64,000 bases of DNA from NCBI RefSeq assembly GCF_023150065.1, contig NZ_JAKLLN010000009.1, positions 62,001-126,000 on the forward strand, in the 5' to 3' direction. This DNA comes from Zoogloea sp. GTDB lineage: Bacteria > Pseudomonadota > Gammaproteobacteria > Burkholderiales > Rhodocyclaceae. The translations under genes and the position numbers were made by a program. This document shows, one piece after another, positions 31,102-39,114 of the stretch. The notes beneath the pieces are model-generated. The model was not told the DNA's origin. It saw nothing but the letters and a program-made list of their open reading frames with translations, and did no database searches. The stretch's first letter is position 1, and each line of letters begins with the position of its first letter.

Positions 31102-32226
31102 TTACAGGGACGCCAGGATGTGCTGGATGACTTCGGCCTGGACTTCCTCGAGGCCGACCCACAGGGGCAGGCGCACCAGGCGCTCCGCCATTGCGGTGGT
31201 CACCGGCAGCTCACCGTGGGCACGGCCGTAGCGCTGGCCTGACGGTGCGCTGTGCAGCGGAATGTAGTGGAACACGGTGTTGATGCCCACCTTGCGCAGC
31301 TTGTCGATGAAGGCCGTGCGCTGCGCCAGATCCGGCAGCAGGATGTAGTACATGTGGGCGTTGTGGGCGCAGTGGGCGGGCACCACCGGGCGCCGCAGCT
31401 TGCCTGCCTTTTCCGCTTCGGCCAGCCACTGGTGGTAGGTGTTCCAGATGGCCAGGCGCTGGCGGGTGATGCTGTCGGCCTCCTCGATCTGGGCGGCCAG
31501 GAAGGCGGCGATGATCTCGCCCGGCAGGTAGGACGAACCGATATCCACCCAGGTGTATTTGTCCACCTGCCCGCGGAAGAACTGGGAGCGGTTGGTGCCC
31601 TTCTCGCGGATGATCTCGGCCCGCTCGGCGTATTGGGGGGCGTTGACCAGCAGGGCGCCGCCTTCGCCGGAGATGATGTTCTTGGTCTCGTGGAAGGACA
31701 GGGTGCCCATGTGGCCGATGGCGCCCAGGGGACGGCCCTTGTAGTTGGCCATCACGGCCTGGGCGGCGTCCTCGATCACCAGCAGCCCGTGTTTGTTGGC
31801 GATGGCCATGATGGCGTCCATCTCGCAACCCACGCCGGCGTAATGCACCGGGGCGATGGCCCGGGTGCGTTCGGTGATGGCGTCTTCGATCAGCTTCTCA
31901 TCGATGTTCAGGGTATCGGGGCGGATGTCCACGAACACCGGCACGGCGCCCCGCAGAGCGAAGGCATTGGCCGTCGACACGAAGGTGTAGGACGGCATGA
32001 TGACTTCATCGCCGGGCTGGATGTCGGCCAGGATGGCGGCCATTTCGAGGGCCGCCGTGCACGAGTGGGTCAGCAGTGCCTTGTTGGCGCCGGTGCGGGC
32101 CTCCAGCCAGCGGGAGCAGCGCTTGGTGAAATTGCCGTCCCCAGCCAGGTGGCCGTTGGCGTGGGCCTGGGCAATGTTCCAGAGTTCCTTGCCCGTCATG
32201 TAGGGCTTGTTGAAGGGGATGTTCAT
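31102..32226 (-). CDS. wecE: dTDP-4-amino-4,6-dideoxygalactose transaminase (WecE/RffA family)
   Basis: 374 residues (E. coli WecE is 376). The protein follows WecE closely along its length, beginning MNIPFNKPYMTGKEL and keeping LLTHSCTAALEMAAI, GDEVIMPSYTFVSTANAFAL, SFHETKNIISGEGGA (PLP-binding Lys182), EKGTNRSQFFRGQVDKYTW and VFHYIPLHSAPSG. WecE converts dTDP-4-keto-6-deoxyglucose to dTDP-4-amino-4,6-dideoxygalactose with glutamate and PLP. It is the last gene of a four-gene operon; its ATG overlaps the gtrA stop by four bases. In enterobacteria the product feeds enterobacterial common antigen, but the other wec genes are not here, so another envelope glycan is likely. The rml genes for the precursor must be elsewhere. 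Confidence 0.92.
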   Translation of the reverse strand: MNIPFNKPYMTGKELWNIAQAHANGHLAGDGNFTKRCSRWLEARTGANKALLTHSCTAALEMAAILADIQPGDEVIMPSYTFVSTANAFALRGAVPVFVDIRPDTLNIDEKLIEDAITERTRAIAPVHYAGVGCEMDAIMAIANKHGLLVIEDAAQAVMANYKGRPLGAIGHMGTLSFHETKNIISGEGGALLVNAPQYAERAEIIREKGTNRSQFFRGQVDKYTWVDIGSSYLPGEIIAAFLAAQIEEADSITRQRLAIWNTYHQWLAEAEKAGKLRRPVVPAHCAHNAHMYYILLPDLAQRTAFIDKLRKVGINTVFHYIPLHSAPSGQRYGRAHGELPVTTAMAERLVRLPLWVGLEEVQAEVIQHILASL

Positions 32227-32642
32227 AGACTCGGCGTGGTGGCGGTGGGCGTGGGGGATGTGTTGCGGAAGACCCAGAGTTTTTGCAGCAGGAAGAGCAG
32301 GACGGCGGTGCAGATGATCAGCGCGCCCTGGATGAGCTGGTGTGGATATCCGAGGCGGTCGACCATCAGGTACTGGACCACCAGATTGAACAGGTAACCG
32401 ATGCCGTAGCTGATGCAGTAGCGGATGAAGGCCTGTCCTCGGGCGCCGTCGTGGCGGAAGGACCAGGTCTTGTTGAAGTGGAAGGACTGGATCACCCCGA
32501 GGGCATACAGCAGGCTCATGGCCAGCTTGTAGTTCATGCCGGCGCCGGTCAGGGCCAGGTAGGCGAGGTAGAGCAGGGCATTGGAGGCAATGCCGACAAC
32601 TCCGTAGCGGAGCAGCTGCCCGATTGTCGTGTTGCCGTTCAT
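32223..32642 (-). CDS. GtrA-family polyprenyl-phosphate-sugar flippase-like protein
   Basis: 139 residues with four hydrophobic helices (about 8-28, 35-55, 75-95 and 100-125). The GtrA family phrases are visible: LLRYGVVGIASNALLYLAYL and SFHFNKTWSFR, ending with LLFLLQKLWVFR. GtrA-type proteins are thought to move undecaprenyl-phosphate-linked sugars across the inner membrane for modification of O-antigen, teichoic acid or glycoproteins. The four-base ATGA overlaps on both sides (WecD-like upstream, wecE downstream) indicate tight co-translation. With a GtrB-like glycosyltransferase as first gene, the operon has the donor-making and flipping parts of a Gtr-type system. Confidence 0.88.
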   Translation of the reverse strand: MNGNTTIGQLLRYGVVGIASNALLYLAYLALTGAGMNYKLAMSLLYALGVIQSFHFNKTWSFRHDGARGQAFIRYCISYGIGYLFNLVVQYLMVDRLGYPHQLIQGALIICTAVLLFLLQKLWVFRNTSPTPTATTPSL

Positions 32643-33439
32643 GCCGGACGTACCCAGTGCAGGGTCATCAACGGGGGCGGAAAGCGGAACCCCAGACGGG
32701 CATACAGATTGAGCACCCGGTGATTGCGCGCCACGATGCAGGTCTGGACGCGGGATGCGCCCTCGCTGCGGGCCTGTTCGAGCATGGCTTCCCAGGCCCG
32801 ACGGCCATAGCCACGGCCCTGCAGGCCCGGCGCGACGGCTGTGAGGTGCCAGTAGCAGGTGCCGTCTGCCCGCATTTCGGTGACGAAGAAGGCCACCAGG
32901 GTATCGCCATCGCGCAGGGCGTGCAGGCGCTGGACCGGGTGTTCGAGACTGCTGCGCACCCAGTTCTGGTAGCGGATGTCGCCAATCGCCGATGACAGGC
33001 GTGGGTCCATGTGGAAGCGCTCGTTGCCGAAGGCCGAACCCGCCGCGTCGAGGATCTCCGGCATGTCGTCGGCGGTGGCCCGGCAGACCTGCAGACCGTG
33101 ACTGGCAGCCGCCAGGGCCGTGAGTTCGCGTTCCGGCTGGTAGAGCATCTCGATGAAGCGGAAGCCGATCTGTTCAAGCAGCATGGATTCCGCCAGCTGA
33201 TCGTGGCGGAGGCGGCAGCTGATCAGCAGCGCGCCGGCCCTGTCCCGGGCCCGCACGAAGGTGTCGATGTCGTCGGCCGCGCCCGCGTCACGCAGGGCCA
33301 GGGCGCTGATCTGCAGTACCGGCGCACCGAACAGCACGGAGTCCCAGGGGGCTTCGGACCAGGACAGCTGGAGGGCCGGGGTGTCGATGTGCCCGCTCAG
33401 GTCGTTCAGGGGGGGCATGGCTTCAGGACTGGCTGACAT
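32639..33439 (-). CDS. WecD-like GNAT acetyltransferase, probable dTDP-4-amino-sugar N-acetyltransferase
   Basis: 266 residues from the ATG at 33439, overlapping the glycosyltransferase stop by 17 bases; an in-frame ATG at 33418 is an equally possible start. The two-part architecture matches E. coli WecD: an N-terminal partial GNAT half with APWDSVLFGAPVLQI and LLEQIGFRFIEM, then the core GNAT with SAFGNERFHMDPRL, RYQNWVRSSL and the acetyl-CoA loop VAPGLQGRGYGRRAWEAM (about 205-222), ending VLNLYARLGFR. WecD acetylates dTDP-4-amino-4,6-dideoxygalactose, the product of WecE, which is the last gene of this operon. The specific substrate here is inferred from that pairing. Confidence 0.8.
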   Translation of the reverse strand: MSASPEAMPPLNDLSGHIDTPALQLSWSEAPWDSVLFGAPVLQISALALRDAGAADDIDTFVRARDRAGALLISCRLRHDQLAESMLLEQIGFRFIEMLYQPERELTALAAASHGLQVCRATADDMPEILDAAGSAFGNERFHMDPRLSSAIGDIRYQNWVRSSLEHPVQRLHALRDGDTLVAFFVTEMRADGTCYWHLTAVAPGLQGRGYGRRAWEAMLEQARSEGASRVQTCIVARNHRVLNLYARLGFRFPPPLMTLHWVRPA

Positions 33440-34403
33440 GGACTGGGGGGATGGCGGTGGAGGATGGCGTGGCTTCCGCCAGGGGGGTTTCGTGGAGCAG
33501 GGTGTAGGGCGGGCGCTCCATGGAGCGGAAGTGCATGCGCGCCAGGTATTCCCCGAAGATGCCCAGGGCAAAGAGCTGTACGCCGGAGAAGATGGCGACG
33601 ATGGAGGCGATGAAGGTGAAGCCCGGTACGGCACTGCCGGCGATGAAGTAGCGACCGACCACGTAGGTCAGCACCAGCATGCCCAGGGCGCCGAACGTGA
33701 TCCCCAGCAGGCTGGCGATCTGCAGGGGCAGCACCGAGAAGCCCGTCATCATGTTGATGGCGTGGTTGATGAGTTTTTTCAGGCTGTAGCCCGAGTCGCC
33801 GATCAGGCGGTCATCCTGTCGGACATTGACCGACGAGAAGGACGTGGTGCCCCAGGTGAGCAGGACGTCGATATTGACCGAGGGGCTGCGGTAGGCTTCG
33901 AAGGCATTGCGCAGGCGGGTGCGGAACACGCGGAAGGCGCTTACCTTGCTCGCCGACTCGACCCCCATCGTGCCCTGCAGGGCCAGCTTGGTGATCCGCG
34001 AGGCCTGGTTGCGCAGGAAGCCATGGGTTTCGGCCTGGGGCGAGCCGTACACCACGTCATGCCCTTCATGCAGCTTGTCGAGCAGCTTGTGGATCTCTTC
34101 CGGCGGGTTCTGCAGATCGTCGTCGATGGTGACGATGATGTCGCCCCGGGCGGCCCGGATGCCGCACAGCAATGCGTTGTGCTGTCCATAGTTGCGGGCC
34201 AGCTTGATGCCGCGCACCCGTGCATCCTGGCGGGCGAGTTCCTGGATCACCTGCCAGGTGTCGTCGCCGCCACAGTCTTCAACAAAAATGACCTCGAAAG
34301 GATTTTTCGTCGCATCCAGGGCATTTGCCAGGCGGCGGAGAAGTTCGGGCAGGGTGGCCTGGGAGCGGTAACAGGGAATGATGACGGACAGACTGACGGA
34401 CAC
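33423..34403 (-). CDS. GT2 polyprenyl-phosphate glycosyltransferase (GtrB/ArnC-like)
   Basis: 326 residues. The GT-A domain (about 1-225) starts LSVIIPCYRSQATLPELL, has FVEDCGGDDTWQVI and the metal-binding DDD at 94-96 in ITVTIDDDLQNPPEE-like context, plus SPQAETHGFLR. Two C-terminal transmembrane helices (about 232-258 and 268-292) precede GIFGEYLARMHFRSMERPPY, a signature of the GtrB/ArnC/DPM1-like group that moves a nucleotide-linked sugar onto undecaprenyl phosphate. First gene of the operon with the WecD-like, GtrA and WecE genes. The likely donor is dTDP-Fuc4N or its N-acetylated form, inferred from the neighbours. Inner-membrane, cytoplasmic active site. Confidence 0.9.
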   Translation of the reverse strand: MSVSLSVIIPCYRSQATLPELLRRLANALDATKNPFEVIFVEDCGGDDTWQVIQELARQDARVRGIKLARNYGQHNALLCGIRAARGDIIVTIDDDLQNPPEEIHKLLDKLHEGHDVVYGSPQAETHGFLRNQASRITKLALQGTMGVESASKVSAFRVFRTRLRNAFEAYRSPSVNIDVLLTWGTTSFSSVNVRQDDRLIGDSGYSLKKLINHAINMMTGFSVLPLQIASLLGITFGALGMLVLTYVVGRYFIAGSAVPGFTFIASIVAIFSGVQLFALGIFGEYLARMHFRSMERPPYTLLHETPLAEATPSSTAIPPVHVSQS

Positions 34404-34750
34404 GCGAGAACCTCATGTGGGGGCGGGCTGTGGGGGCAGGGGGAGGGGAGTTCTGCCGCCTCGCGGGGCCGGACGGACACTGTTCCGGACCAGCCTGCTG
34501 CACTGCGATGGGGCGCCGGAACGGGGCAGTTCCTTATTCGATATTAGTAGCACAGGCGTGCTTCCGGCTACAACGCGGATTTGTCACGAATGGCTTCAAG
34601 TCATTGTTTGCTGACAAGTTCGGCACGTTTCTCGGTGGAAAAGCCGGGATTGCCGGCGCAGTGGGGTTCGACACGTTCCGGCGAAGCCTGTGCGAGCGTG
34701 CGGATGCGCCCTCCGGTATCATGGCGGTCTTGTTTTTTTGCGGCGCGGCA
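34404..34750. promoter_or_regulatory. divergent intergenic region, amino-sugar operon and DedA
   Basis: 347 bases without a convincing gene. The middle (about 34530-34640) is clearly more AT-rich than its surroundings, with ttcgatattagtagc and gaatggcttcaagtcattg stretches, and probably holds both promoters. Read leftwards, TAATAT (around 34543-34548) is a fair -10 for the glycosyltransferase operon, but its -35 is uncertain. An opening in frame with DedA covers this stretch, yet has no ribosome-binding site and no protein-like composition. Confidence 0.4.
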
Positions 34751-35398
34751 ATGGAACTGCTCACTCAATTCATCGACATAATCCTGCACCTGGACGTCCA
34801 TCTGGCCGCTCTGACGGCCCAGTACGGAACCTGGATCTACGTGATCCTCTTCCTGATCATCTTCTGCGAGACCGGCCTGGTGATCTTTCCCTTCCTGCCC
34901 GGCGATTCCCTGCTTTTCGTGGCCGGGGCTCTGGCGGCTACCGGCGGCATGGACATCTACGTGCTGTGTGGCGTGCTGCTGCTGGCGGCGGTGCTGGGTG
35001 ACAACACCAATTACTGGATCGGTCATTCCATCGGGCCGAAGGTGTTCCGCTGGGAGAACTCCCGCCTGTTCAATCGCGCGGCCTTCGACAAGACCCACTC
35101 CTATTTCGAATCCCATGGCGGCAAGACCATCATCATTGCCCGCTTCCTGCCCCTGCTGCGCACCTTTGCGCCCTTCGTGGCGGGGGTGGCGCGCATGACC
35201 TACGCCCGCTTCGTGGCCCTGGACTTCCTGGGCGGCTGCATCTGGATCTTCTCGCTGACCTGGCTGGGTTACGGCTTCGGCAACATGCCGGTGGTCAAGA
35301 AGAACCTGTCGGTGGTGATCCTCGGGATCATCGCCATCTCGCTGATCCCGGTGTTCATCGGCTGGCTGAAGAGCCGTCGTGCACCGCTTGCCGGCTGA
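34751..35398 (+). CDS. DedA-family inner membrane protein
   Basis: 215 residues, normal for DedA proteins such as YqjA/YghB. Hydrophobic segments lie at about 28-60, 65-85, 145-175 and 185-205. Family motifs are present: ETGLVIFPFLPGDSLLF, GDNTNYWIGHSIG and the arginine-rich IIIARFLPLLRTFAPFVAGV. DedA proteins are involved in membrane lipid carrier recycling (several now classed as C55-P or phospholipid flippases), in proton-dependent transport and in envelope integrity. The adjacent divergent operon uses polyprenyl phosphate, a suggestive but unproven link. purN begins eight bases after the stop. Confidence 0.92.
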   Translation: MELLTQFIDIILHLDVHLAALTAQYGTWIYVILFLIIFCETGLVIFPFLPGDSLLFVAGALAATGGMDIYVLCGVLLLAAVLGDNTNYWIGHSIGPKVFRWENSRLFNRAAFDKTHSYFESHGGKTIIIARFLPLLRTFAPFVAGVARMTYARFVALDFLGGCIWIFSLTWLGYGFGNMPVVKKNLSVVILGIIAISLIPVFIGWLKSRRAPLAG

Positions 35399-35405
35399 GT
35401 CCGAC

Positions 35406-36050
35406 ATGAAGAACATCGTCATTCTCATCTCCGGCCGTGGCAGCAACATGGAGGCCATCGTCCGGGCGAAGATCCCCGGTGCACGCATTGCTGCGGTGAT
35501 TTCCAACCGGCCTGACGCCGGCGGTCTTGATTTTGCTGCCCGCCACGGCATCGCCGTGCGGGTGGTGGATCACAAGGCCTATCCGAGCAGGGAGACCTTT
35601 GATGCCGCCCTGGCCGGAGAGATCGACGCACTGTCTCCGGATCTGGTGGTGCTGGCCGGCTTCATGCGCGTGCTGACCGATGCCTTCGTCAGTCGCTATG
35701 CCGGTCGTCTGCTCAACATCCATCCCAGCCTGCTGCCGTCCTTCCCGGGGCTGCACACCCATCGGCGTGCCCTGGAGGCCGGGGTGCGGGTGCATGGCAC
35801 CACGGTGCATTTCGTCACCCCCACCCTCGACTGCGGTCCGGTGGTGATCCAGGCTGCTGTGCCCGTGCTGGCGGAGGATGACGAGGACAGTCTGGCGGCC
35901 CGCGTACTGGTGCAGGAGCACCGCATCTACCCGCAGGCCGTGCGCTGGTTCGTCGAAGACCGCCTGCAACTGACGGCCACTGGCGGCGTGCGGGTGGAGG
36001 GTGAATCCGCCGGCCCCGATGGCTGGACGGTGCCGCCGGTCGAGGCCTGA
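35406..36050 (+). CDS. purN: phosphoribosylglycinamide formyltransferase
   Basis: 214 residues. MKNIVILISGRGSNMEAIV opens the protein. The catalytic triad is visible: Asn104 and His106 in LLNIHPSLLPSFPGLH, and Asp142 in TLDCGPVVIQ. The enzyme transfers a formyl group from 10-formyltetrahydrofolate to GAR in step three of purine synthesis. The start at 35406 gives the canonical N-terminus; an in-frame ATG 27 bases upstream lies inside the DedA coding sequence. The gene probably shares a transcript with DedA and the DUF3108 gene, which starts seven bases after the stop. Confidence 0.97.
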   Translation: MKNIVILISGRGSNMEAIVRAKIPGARIAAVISNRPDAGGLDFAARHGIAVRVVDHKAYPSRETFDAALAGEIDALSPDLVVLAGFMRVLTDAFVSRYAGRLLNIHPSLLPSFPGLHTHRRALEAGVRVHGTTVHFVTPTLDCGPVVIQAAVPVLAEDDEDSLAARVLVQEHRIYPQAVRWFVEDRLQLTATGGVRVEGESAGPDGWTVPPVEA

Positions 36051-36057
36051 GCCATCG

Positions 36058-37164
36058 ATGGCCATCGCCACCCGGCGCTACGACCGCACACTGGCTTTTG
36101 CGATTGCCGTTTCGGCGGTGGTGCATCTGTTCGTGCTCCTCGGGCCGGCCTGGGAGGTTCCCAACGAGAAGGCCAGTGTGCTGCCACCGTTGGATGCACG
36201 CCTCACCCCGTTACCCAAACCGACCCTGAAGAACCCCGACGACAAGCGTGTCGTGCTGGGCGATGCGCCGCCACCCCGTCCGCGGCCGCCGCCACGCAGG
36301 CCGGTCAAGGCGGCGGAGCCGCAGGCCTCGTCGGCGCCGGTCGCGCAGCTTGCATCGGAGCCTGCGCTGGCGGGCGACGATGCACAGGGCAAGGACGCCG
36401 CCCCGCGCACCGACCCTCTCCCGGAAGTCGAAGCGGGGAGCGCCGGCAGCGGCAAGGGCGGTGCCGGTGGGATGCCCGCCAAGGGCAGCGGGCCGAGCCT
36501 GGGGGAACTCTGGGCAGCGTCGGGCAAGATCCAGTACAACGTGATCCGCGGTGAGCAGAACTTCATCATCGGCCGTACCACCCACGCCTGGACCCACGAC
36601 CAGGAGCATTACTCCATGGAGACCGTGATCGAGACCTCCGGCCTGGTGGGCCTGATCAAGCCCTTCCGGATGGTCCAGCGCAGCGAGGGCCGGATCGGGC
36701 CACGGGGCCTGCAGCCCGAAAAATTCACCGTCGAACGGGATGGCCGGATGCGCGAACGGGCCGACTTCGACTGGTCGTCGGCCAAGGTGGTGCTGGTGGC
36801 CGGAGAGCGTCGGAGGGAGTTCTCGATCGCTGAAGGGGACCAGGACGTACTGTCCCTGATGCACCACCTGTCCCTCCAGCCGGAGGGGCCGCTGAAGGCC
36901 GAGTTGCTGGTGGTGACCGGCAAGAGTGCGGTGCGTTCGGTGATCGAGAATCTTGGCATCGAAGAGATCGAGGTGCCGGCGGGGCGTGTTTCCGCCTACC
37001 ATCTCGGCAGCACCGGGCATCGCGGTGAGCTGAAGATCGACATCTGGTTGGCCCGGGATTACGCCAACCTGCCGGTGCGCCTCAAGATCACGGACAAGAA
37101 TGGCGATGTGCTCGACCAGGTTGCCACCGGCGTAGACCTGGGCAAACGGGCCACGCCCCAGTAG
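36058..37164 (+). CDS. DUF3108 protein with a TonB-like anchor and proline-rich linker
   Basis: 368 residues. One transmembrane segment near 12-33 (LAFAIAVSAVVHLFVLLG) resembles the anchor of TonB-type proteins. A proline/arginine-rich stretch follows (about 60-95, with PPPRPRPPPRRP), and then a low-complexity Gly/Ala/Ser linker to about 165. The C-terminal DUF3108 domain (about 170-365) is beta-rich, with YNVIRGEQNFIIGRTTHAW, METVIETSGLVGLIKPF and DIWLARDYANLPVRLKITDK. DUF3108 proteins are periplasmic and of unknown function; a fold similar to lipid carriers has been suggested for relatives. The N-terminal charge pattern suggests an inner-membrane anchor with a periplasmic domain. Directly after purN; a hairpin terminator follows. 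Confidence 0.85.
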   Translation: MAIATRRYDRTLAFAIAVSAVVHLFVLLGPAWEVPNEKASVLPPLDARLTPLPKPTLKNPDDKRVVLGDAPPPRPRPPPRRPVKAAEPQASSAPVAQLASEPALAGDDAQGKDAAPRTDPLPEVEAGSAGSGKGGAGGMPAKGSGPSLGELWAASGKIQYNVIRGEQNFIIGRTTHAWTHDQEHYSMETVIETSGLVGLIKPFRMVQRSEGRIGPRGLQPEKFTVERDGRMRERADFDWSSAKVVLVAGERRREFSIAEGDQDVLSLMHHLSLQPEGPLKAELLVVTGKSAVRSVIENLGIEEIEVPAGRVSAYHLGSTGHRGELKIDIWLARDYANLPVRLKITDKNGDVLDQVATGVDLGKRATPQ

Positions 37165-37179
37165 CAGTACAGACAGTTT

Positions 37180-37209
37180 GCCGGGCGCAGTGGCGTCCGG
37201 CCGTTTTTT
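37180..37209 (+). terminator. intrinsic terminator before the rRNA methyltransferase gene
   Basis: A nine-base-pair stem (gccgggcgc, 37180-37188, with gcgtccggc, 37193-37201; one G-T wobble) and a four-base loop are followed by six T residues (37204-37209). It ends the DedA-purN-DUF3108 transcript. The next start codon is only 17 bases on, so the following gene either reads through or has a promoter inside this region. Confidence 0.75.
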
Positions 37210-37225
37210 CCAGTATCGGATTCAC

Positions 37226-38485
37226 ATGACCATTACCCCCGCCCAGATCCAGTCCGCCAGCCAGGCCCTCCGCTCCGTGCTGCGCTTTGATTACCCCGCC
37301 GACTCGGTGCTGTCCCGTTACTTCCGGGATCTGCGTGAGCTTGGTGCGCGGGATCGGGCCTTCGTGGCCGAAGCCGTGTATGGGGTGCTTCGGCGCAAGC
37401 GCACCCTGGAGCGGCTGTGCGGCCCCGAGGCATCGACCCGCCACCTGGTGCTGGCCTGGCTGGCCCGTGTCGAAGGCACCACCCTGCGTCAGCTGGGTGA
37501 CGGCCTGCATGGCCGTGACACGGACTTCTTCACCGAGATCAAGGGCCGCGAGAGCGGTGAGCTGACCCTGGCCGAGTCGGCCGATCTGCCCGACTGGCTG
37601 GCCGAGCGTCTGCTCGCCACCCTGAGCGCTGAGCAGGTCGTGGCGCTGGCCCAGAGCCTCAACCGGCCGGCGCCCCTCGACCTGCGTGCCAACACCCTGA
37701 AGATGGACAGGGATGCCCTCGTCGAACGCCTCAAGGCCGACGGTATCGCCTGTGCGCCGGGCAAGTTCTCTCCCACCGCCGTGCGTCTCGAAGGCAAGCC
37801 TGCGCTGCAGAAGCATCCCCTGTTCCTCGATGGCAGCTTTGAGGTGCAGGACGAGGGCAGCCAGTTGCTGGGCTACCTGCTGCAGCCCAAGCGCGGCGAG
37901 ATGGTGGTCGACTTCTGCGCCGGTGCCGGCGGCAAGACCCTGCTGCTGGGGGCCCTGATGCGCAACAGCGGCCGCCTGTATGCCTTCGATGTGTCCGACA
38001 AGCGCCTCTCCAAGCTCAAGCCGCGGATGGCCCGCTCCGGCCTGTCCAACATCCACCCGGTGGTCATCGCCAGCGAGAACGACCCGCGGGTCAAGCGCCT
38101 GTCCGGCAAGATCGACCGGGTGCTGGTGGACGCGCCGTGCAGCGGCCTTGGCACCCTGCGCCGCAACCCGGACCTCAAATGGCGCCAGAGCCCCGAGGCC
38201 CTGGCCGAGCTGACCGTCAAGCAGGCGGCGATCCTCGCCAGCGCTGCCCGTCTGGTCAAGCCGGGCGGCCGCCTGGTGTACGCCACCTGCAGCCTGCTGG
38301 TCGAAGAGAACGAAGCCATCGTCGCCGCTTTCCTGGCGGCCAATGAGGGTTTTGCGCTGGTCAATGCCCAGGAGGTGCTGGCCAAGCAGGGCATCGCTGT
38401 CGATTGTGGCGAGCAGCTCCGCCTGACTCCGCTCGCCCACGATACCGACGGCTTCTTTGCCGCCGTGCTCGAGCGCAAGGCTTGA
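37226..38485 (+). CDS. RsmB-like (Sun/Nop2 family) rRNA cytosine-C5 methyltransferase
   Basis: 419 residues. The N-terminal half is a helical RNA-binding region (about 1-145), with an RsmB-type FDYPADSVLSRYFRDLRELG. The Rossmann methyltransferase domain (about 205-415) has VVDFCAGAGGKTLLLGALM for S-adenosylmethionine, DAPCSGLGTLRRNPDLKW with Cys305, and YATCSLLVEENE with the catalytic Cys355. The pair of cysteines is diagnostic of RNA m5C methyltransferases. E. coli RsmB modifies C967 of 16S rRNA; the same target is likely but the family has several specificities. The stop overlaps the start of the PLD-like gene (TGATG). Confidence 0.9.
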   Translation: MTITPAQIQSASQALRSVLRFDYPADSVLSRYFRDLRELGARDRAFVAEAVYGVLRRKRTLERLCGPEASTRHLVLAWLARVEGTTLRQLGDGLHGRDTDFFTEIKGRESGELTLAESADLPDWLAERLLATLSAEQVVALAQSLNRPAPLDLRANTLKMDRDALVERLKADGIACAPGKFSPTAVRLEGKPALQKHPLFLDGSFEVQDEGSQLLGYLLQPKRGEMVVDFCAGAGGKTLLLGALMRNSGRLYAFDVSDKRLSKLKPRMARSGLSNIHPVVIASENDPRVKRLSGKIDRVLVDAPCSGLGTLRRNPDLKWRQSPEALAELTVKQAAILASAARLVKPGGRLVYATCSLLVEENEAIVAAFLAANEGFALVNAQEVLAKQGIAVDCGEQLRLTPLAHDTDGFFAAVLERKA

Positions 38486-39114
38486 TGCTGCGCTGGCGGT
38501 GGCTGCTGGCCGGCCTGGCGCTGGCCGTGGCCGCCCCGGTCGGGGCGCTGGCACCGGAAGCGCCCGTCAACGTGGTGGCAACCGGAACGGTGGAGGTGGT
38601 CTTCTCGCCGTGGGGCGATGCGGAGGCCGCCTTGCTGAAGGCCATCGACGATTCCCGGGAACAGATCCTGGTCCAGGCCTATCTATTCACCAGCAAGCCC
38701 CTGGCCCGTGCCCTGATTGCCGCCCACCGCCGCGGGGTGCGTGTGGAGGTGATGCTCGATGCGGAAAGCAATCGCCCGGCATCGGCCAGCAGGCTGCCCG
38801 ACTTCATGGCAGCCGGCGTTCCGGTGTGGGTGGAGACGCGCCACAACATTGCTCACAACAAGCTCATGCTTTTCGACCCGGCAACGGTGCGCGGGGCTGT
38901 GGCGACCGGGTCGTACAACTTCACCCGCTCGGCGCGGGTGGCCAATGCTGAAAACCTGCTGATCCTGCGCGGCAATCCGGCGCTGGTCAGGGCCTATCTG
39001 GGCAACTGGCGGCGTCACAAGGCCGAAGCGCAATTGCTGCACAGTCTCGACGAACTGCCCGGACGGAAAAGGAAAGAGGATGGAAGAGAACCAGATCGCG
39101 CACCTGCTGATTGA
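38485..39114 (+). CDS. secreted phospholipase-D-fold (HKD) protein
   Basis: 209 residues. A signal peptide covers about 1-22 (LLAGLALAVAAPVGALA). The mature protein is a single PLD-like domain with VEVVFSPWGDAEAALLKAID, ILVQAYLFTSKPLARAL and one HKD motif, HNKLMLFD (His124, Lys126, Asp131), followed by TGSYNFTRSARVANAEN. Single-HKD proteins of this size are usually Nuc-type endonucleases that dimerise to complete the active site, so a periplasmic or secreted nuclease is the best guess; phospholipase activity cannot be excluded. Its 3' end overlaps the mscS-like gene by 35 bases. Confidence 0.88.
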   Translation: MLRWRWLLAGLALAVAAPVGALAPEAPVNVVATGTVEVVFSPWGDAEAALLKAIDDSREQILVQAYLFTSKPLARALIAAHRRGVRVEVMLDAESNRPASASRLPDFMAAGVPVWVETRHNIAHNKLMLFDPATVRGAVATGSYNFTRSARVANAENLLILRGNPALVRAYLGNWRRHKAEAQLLHSLDELPGRKRKEDGREPDRAPAD

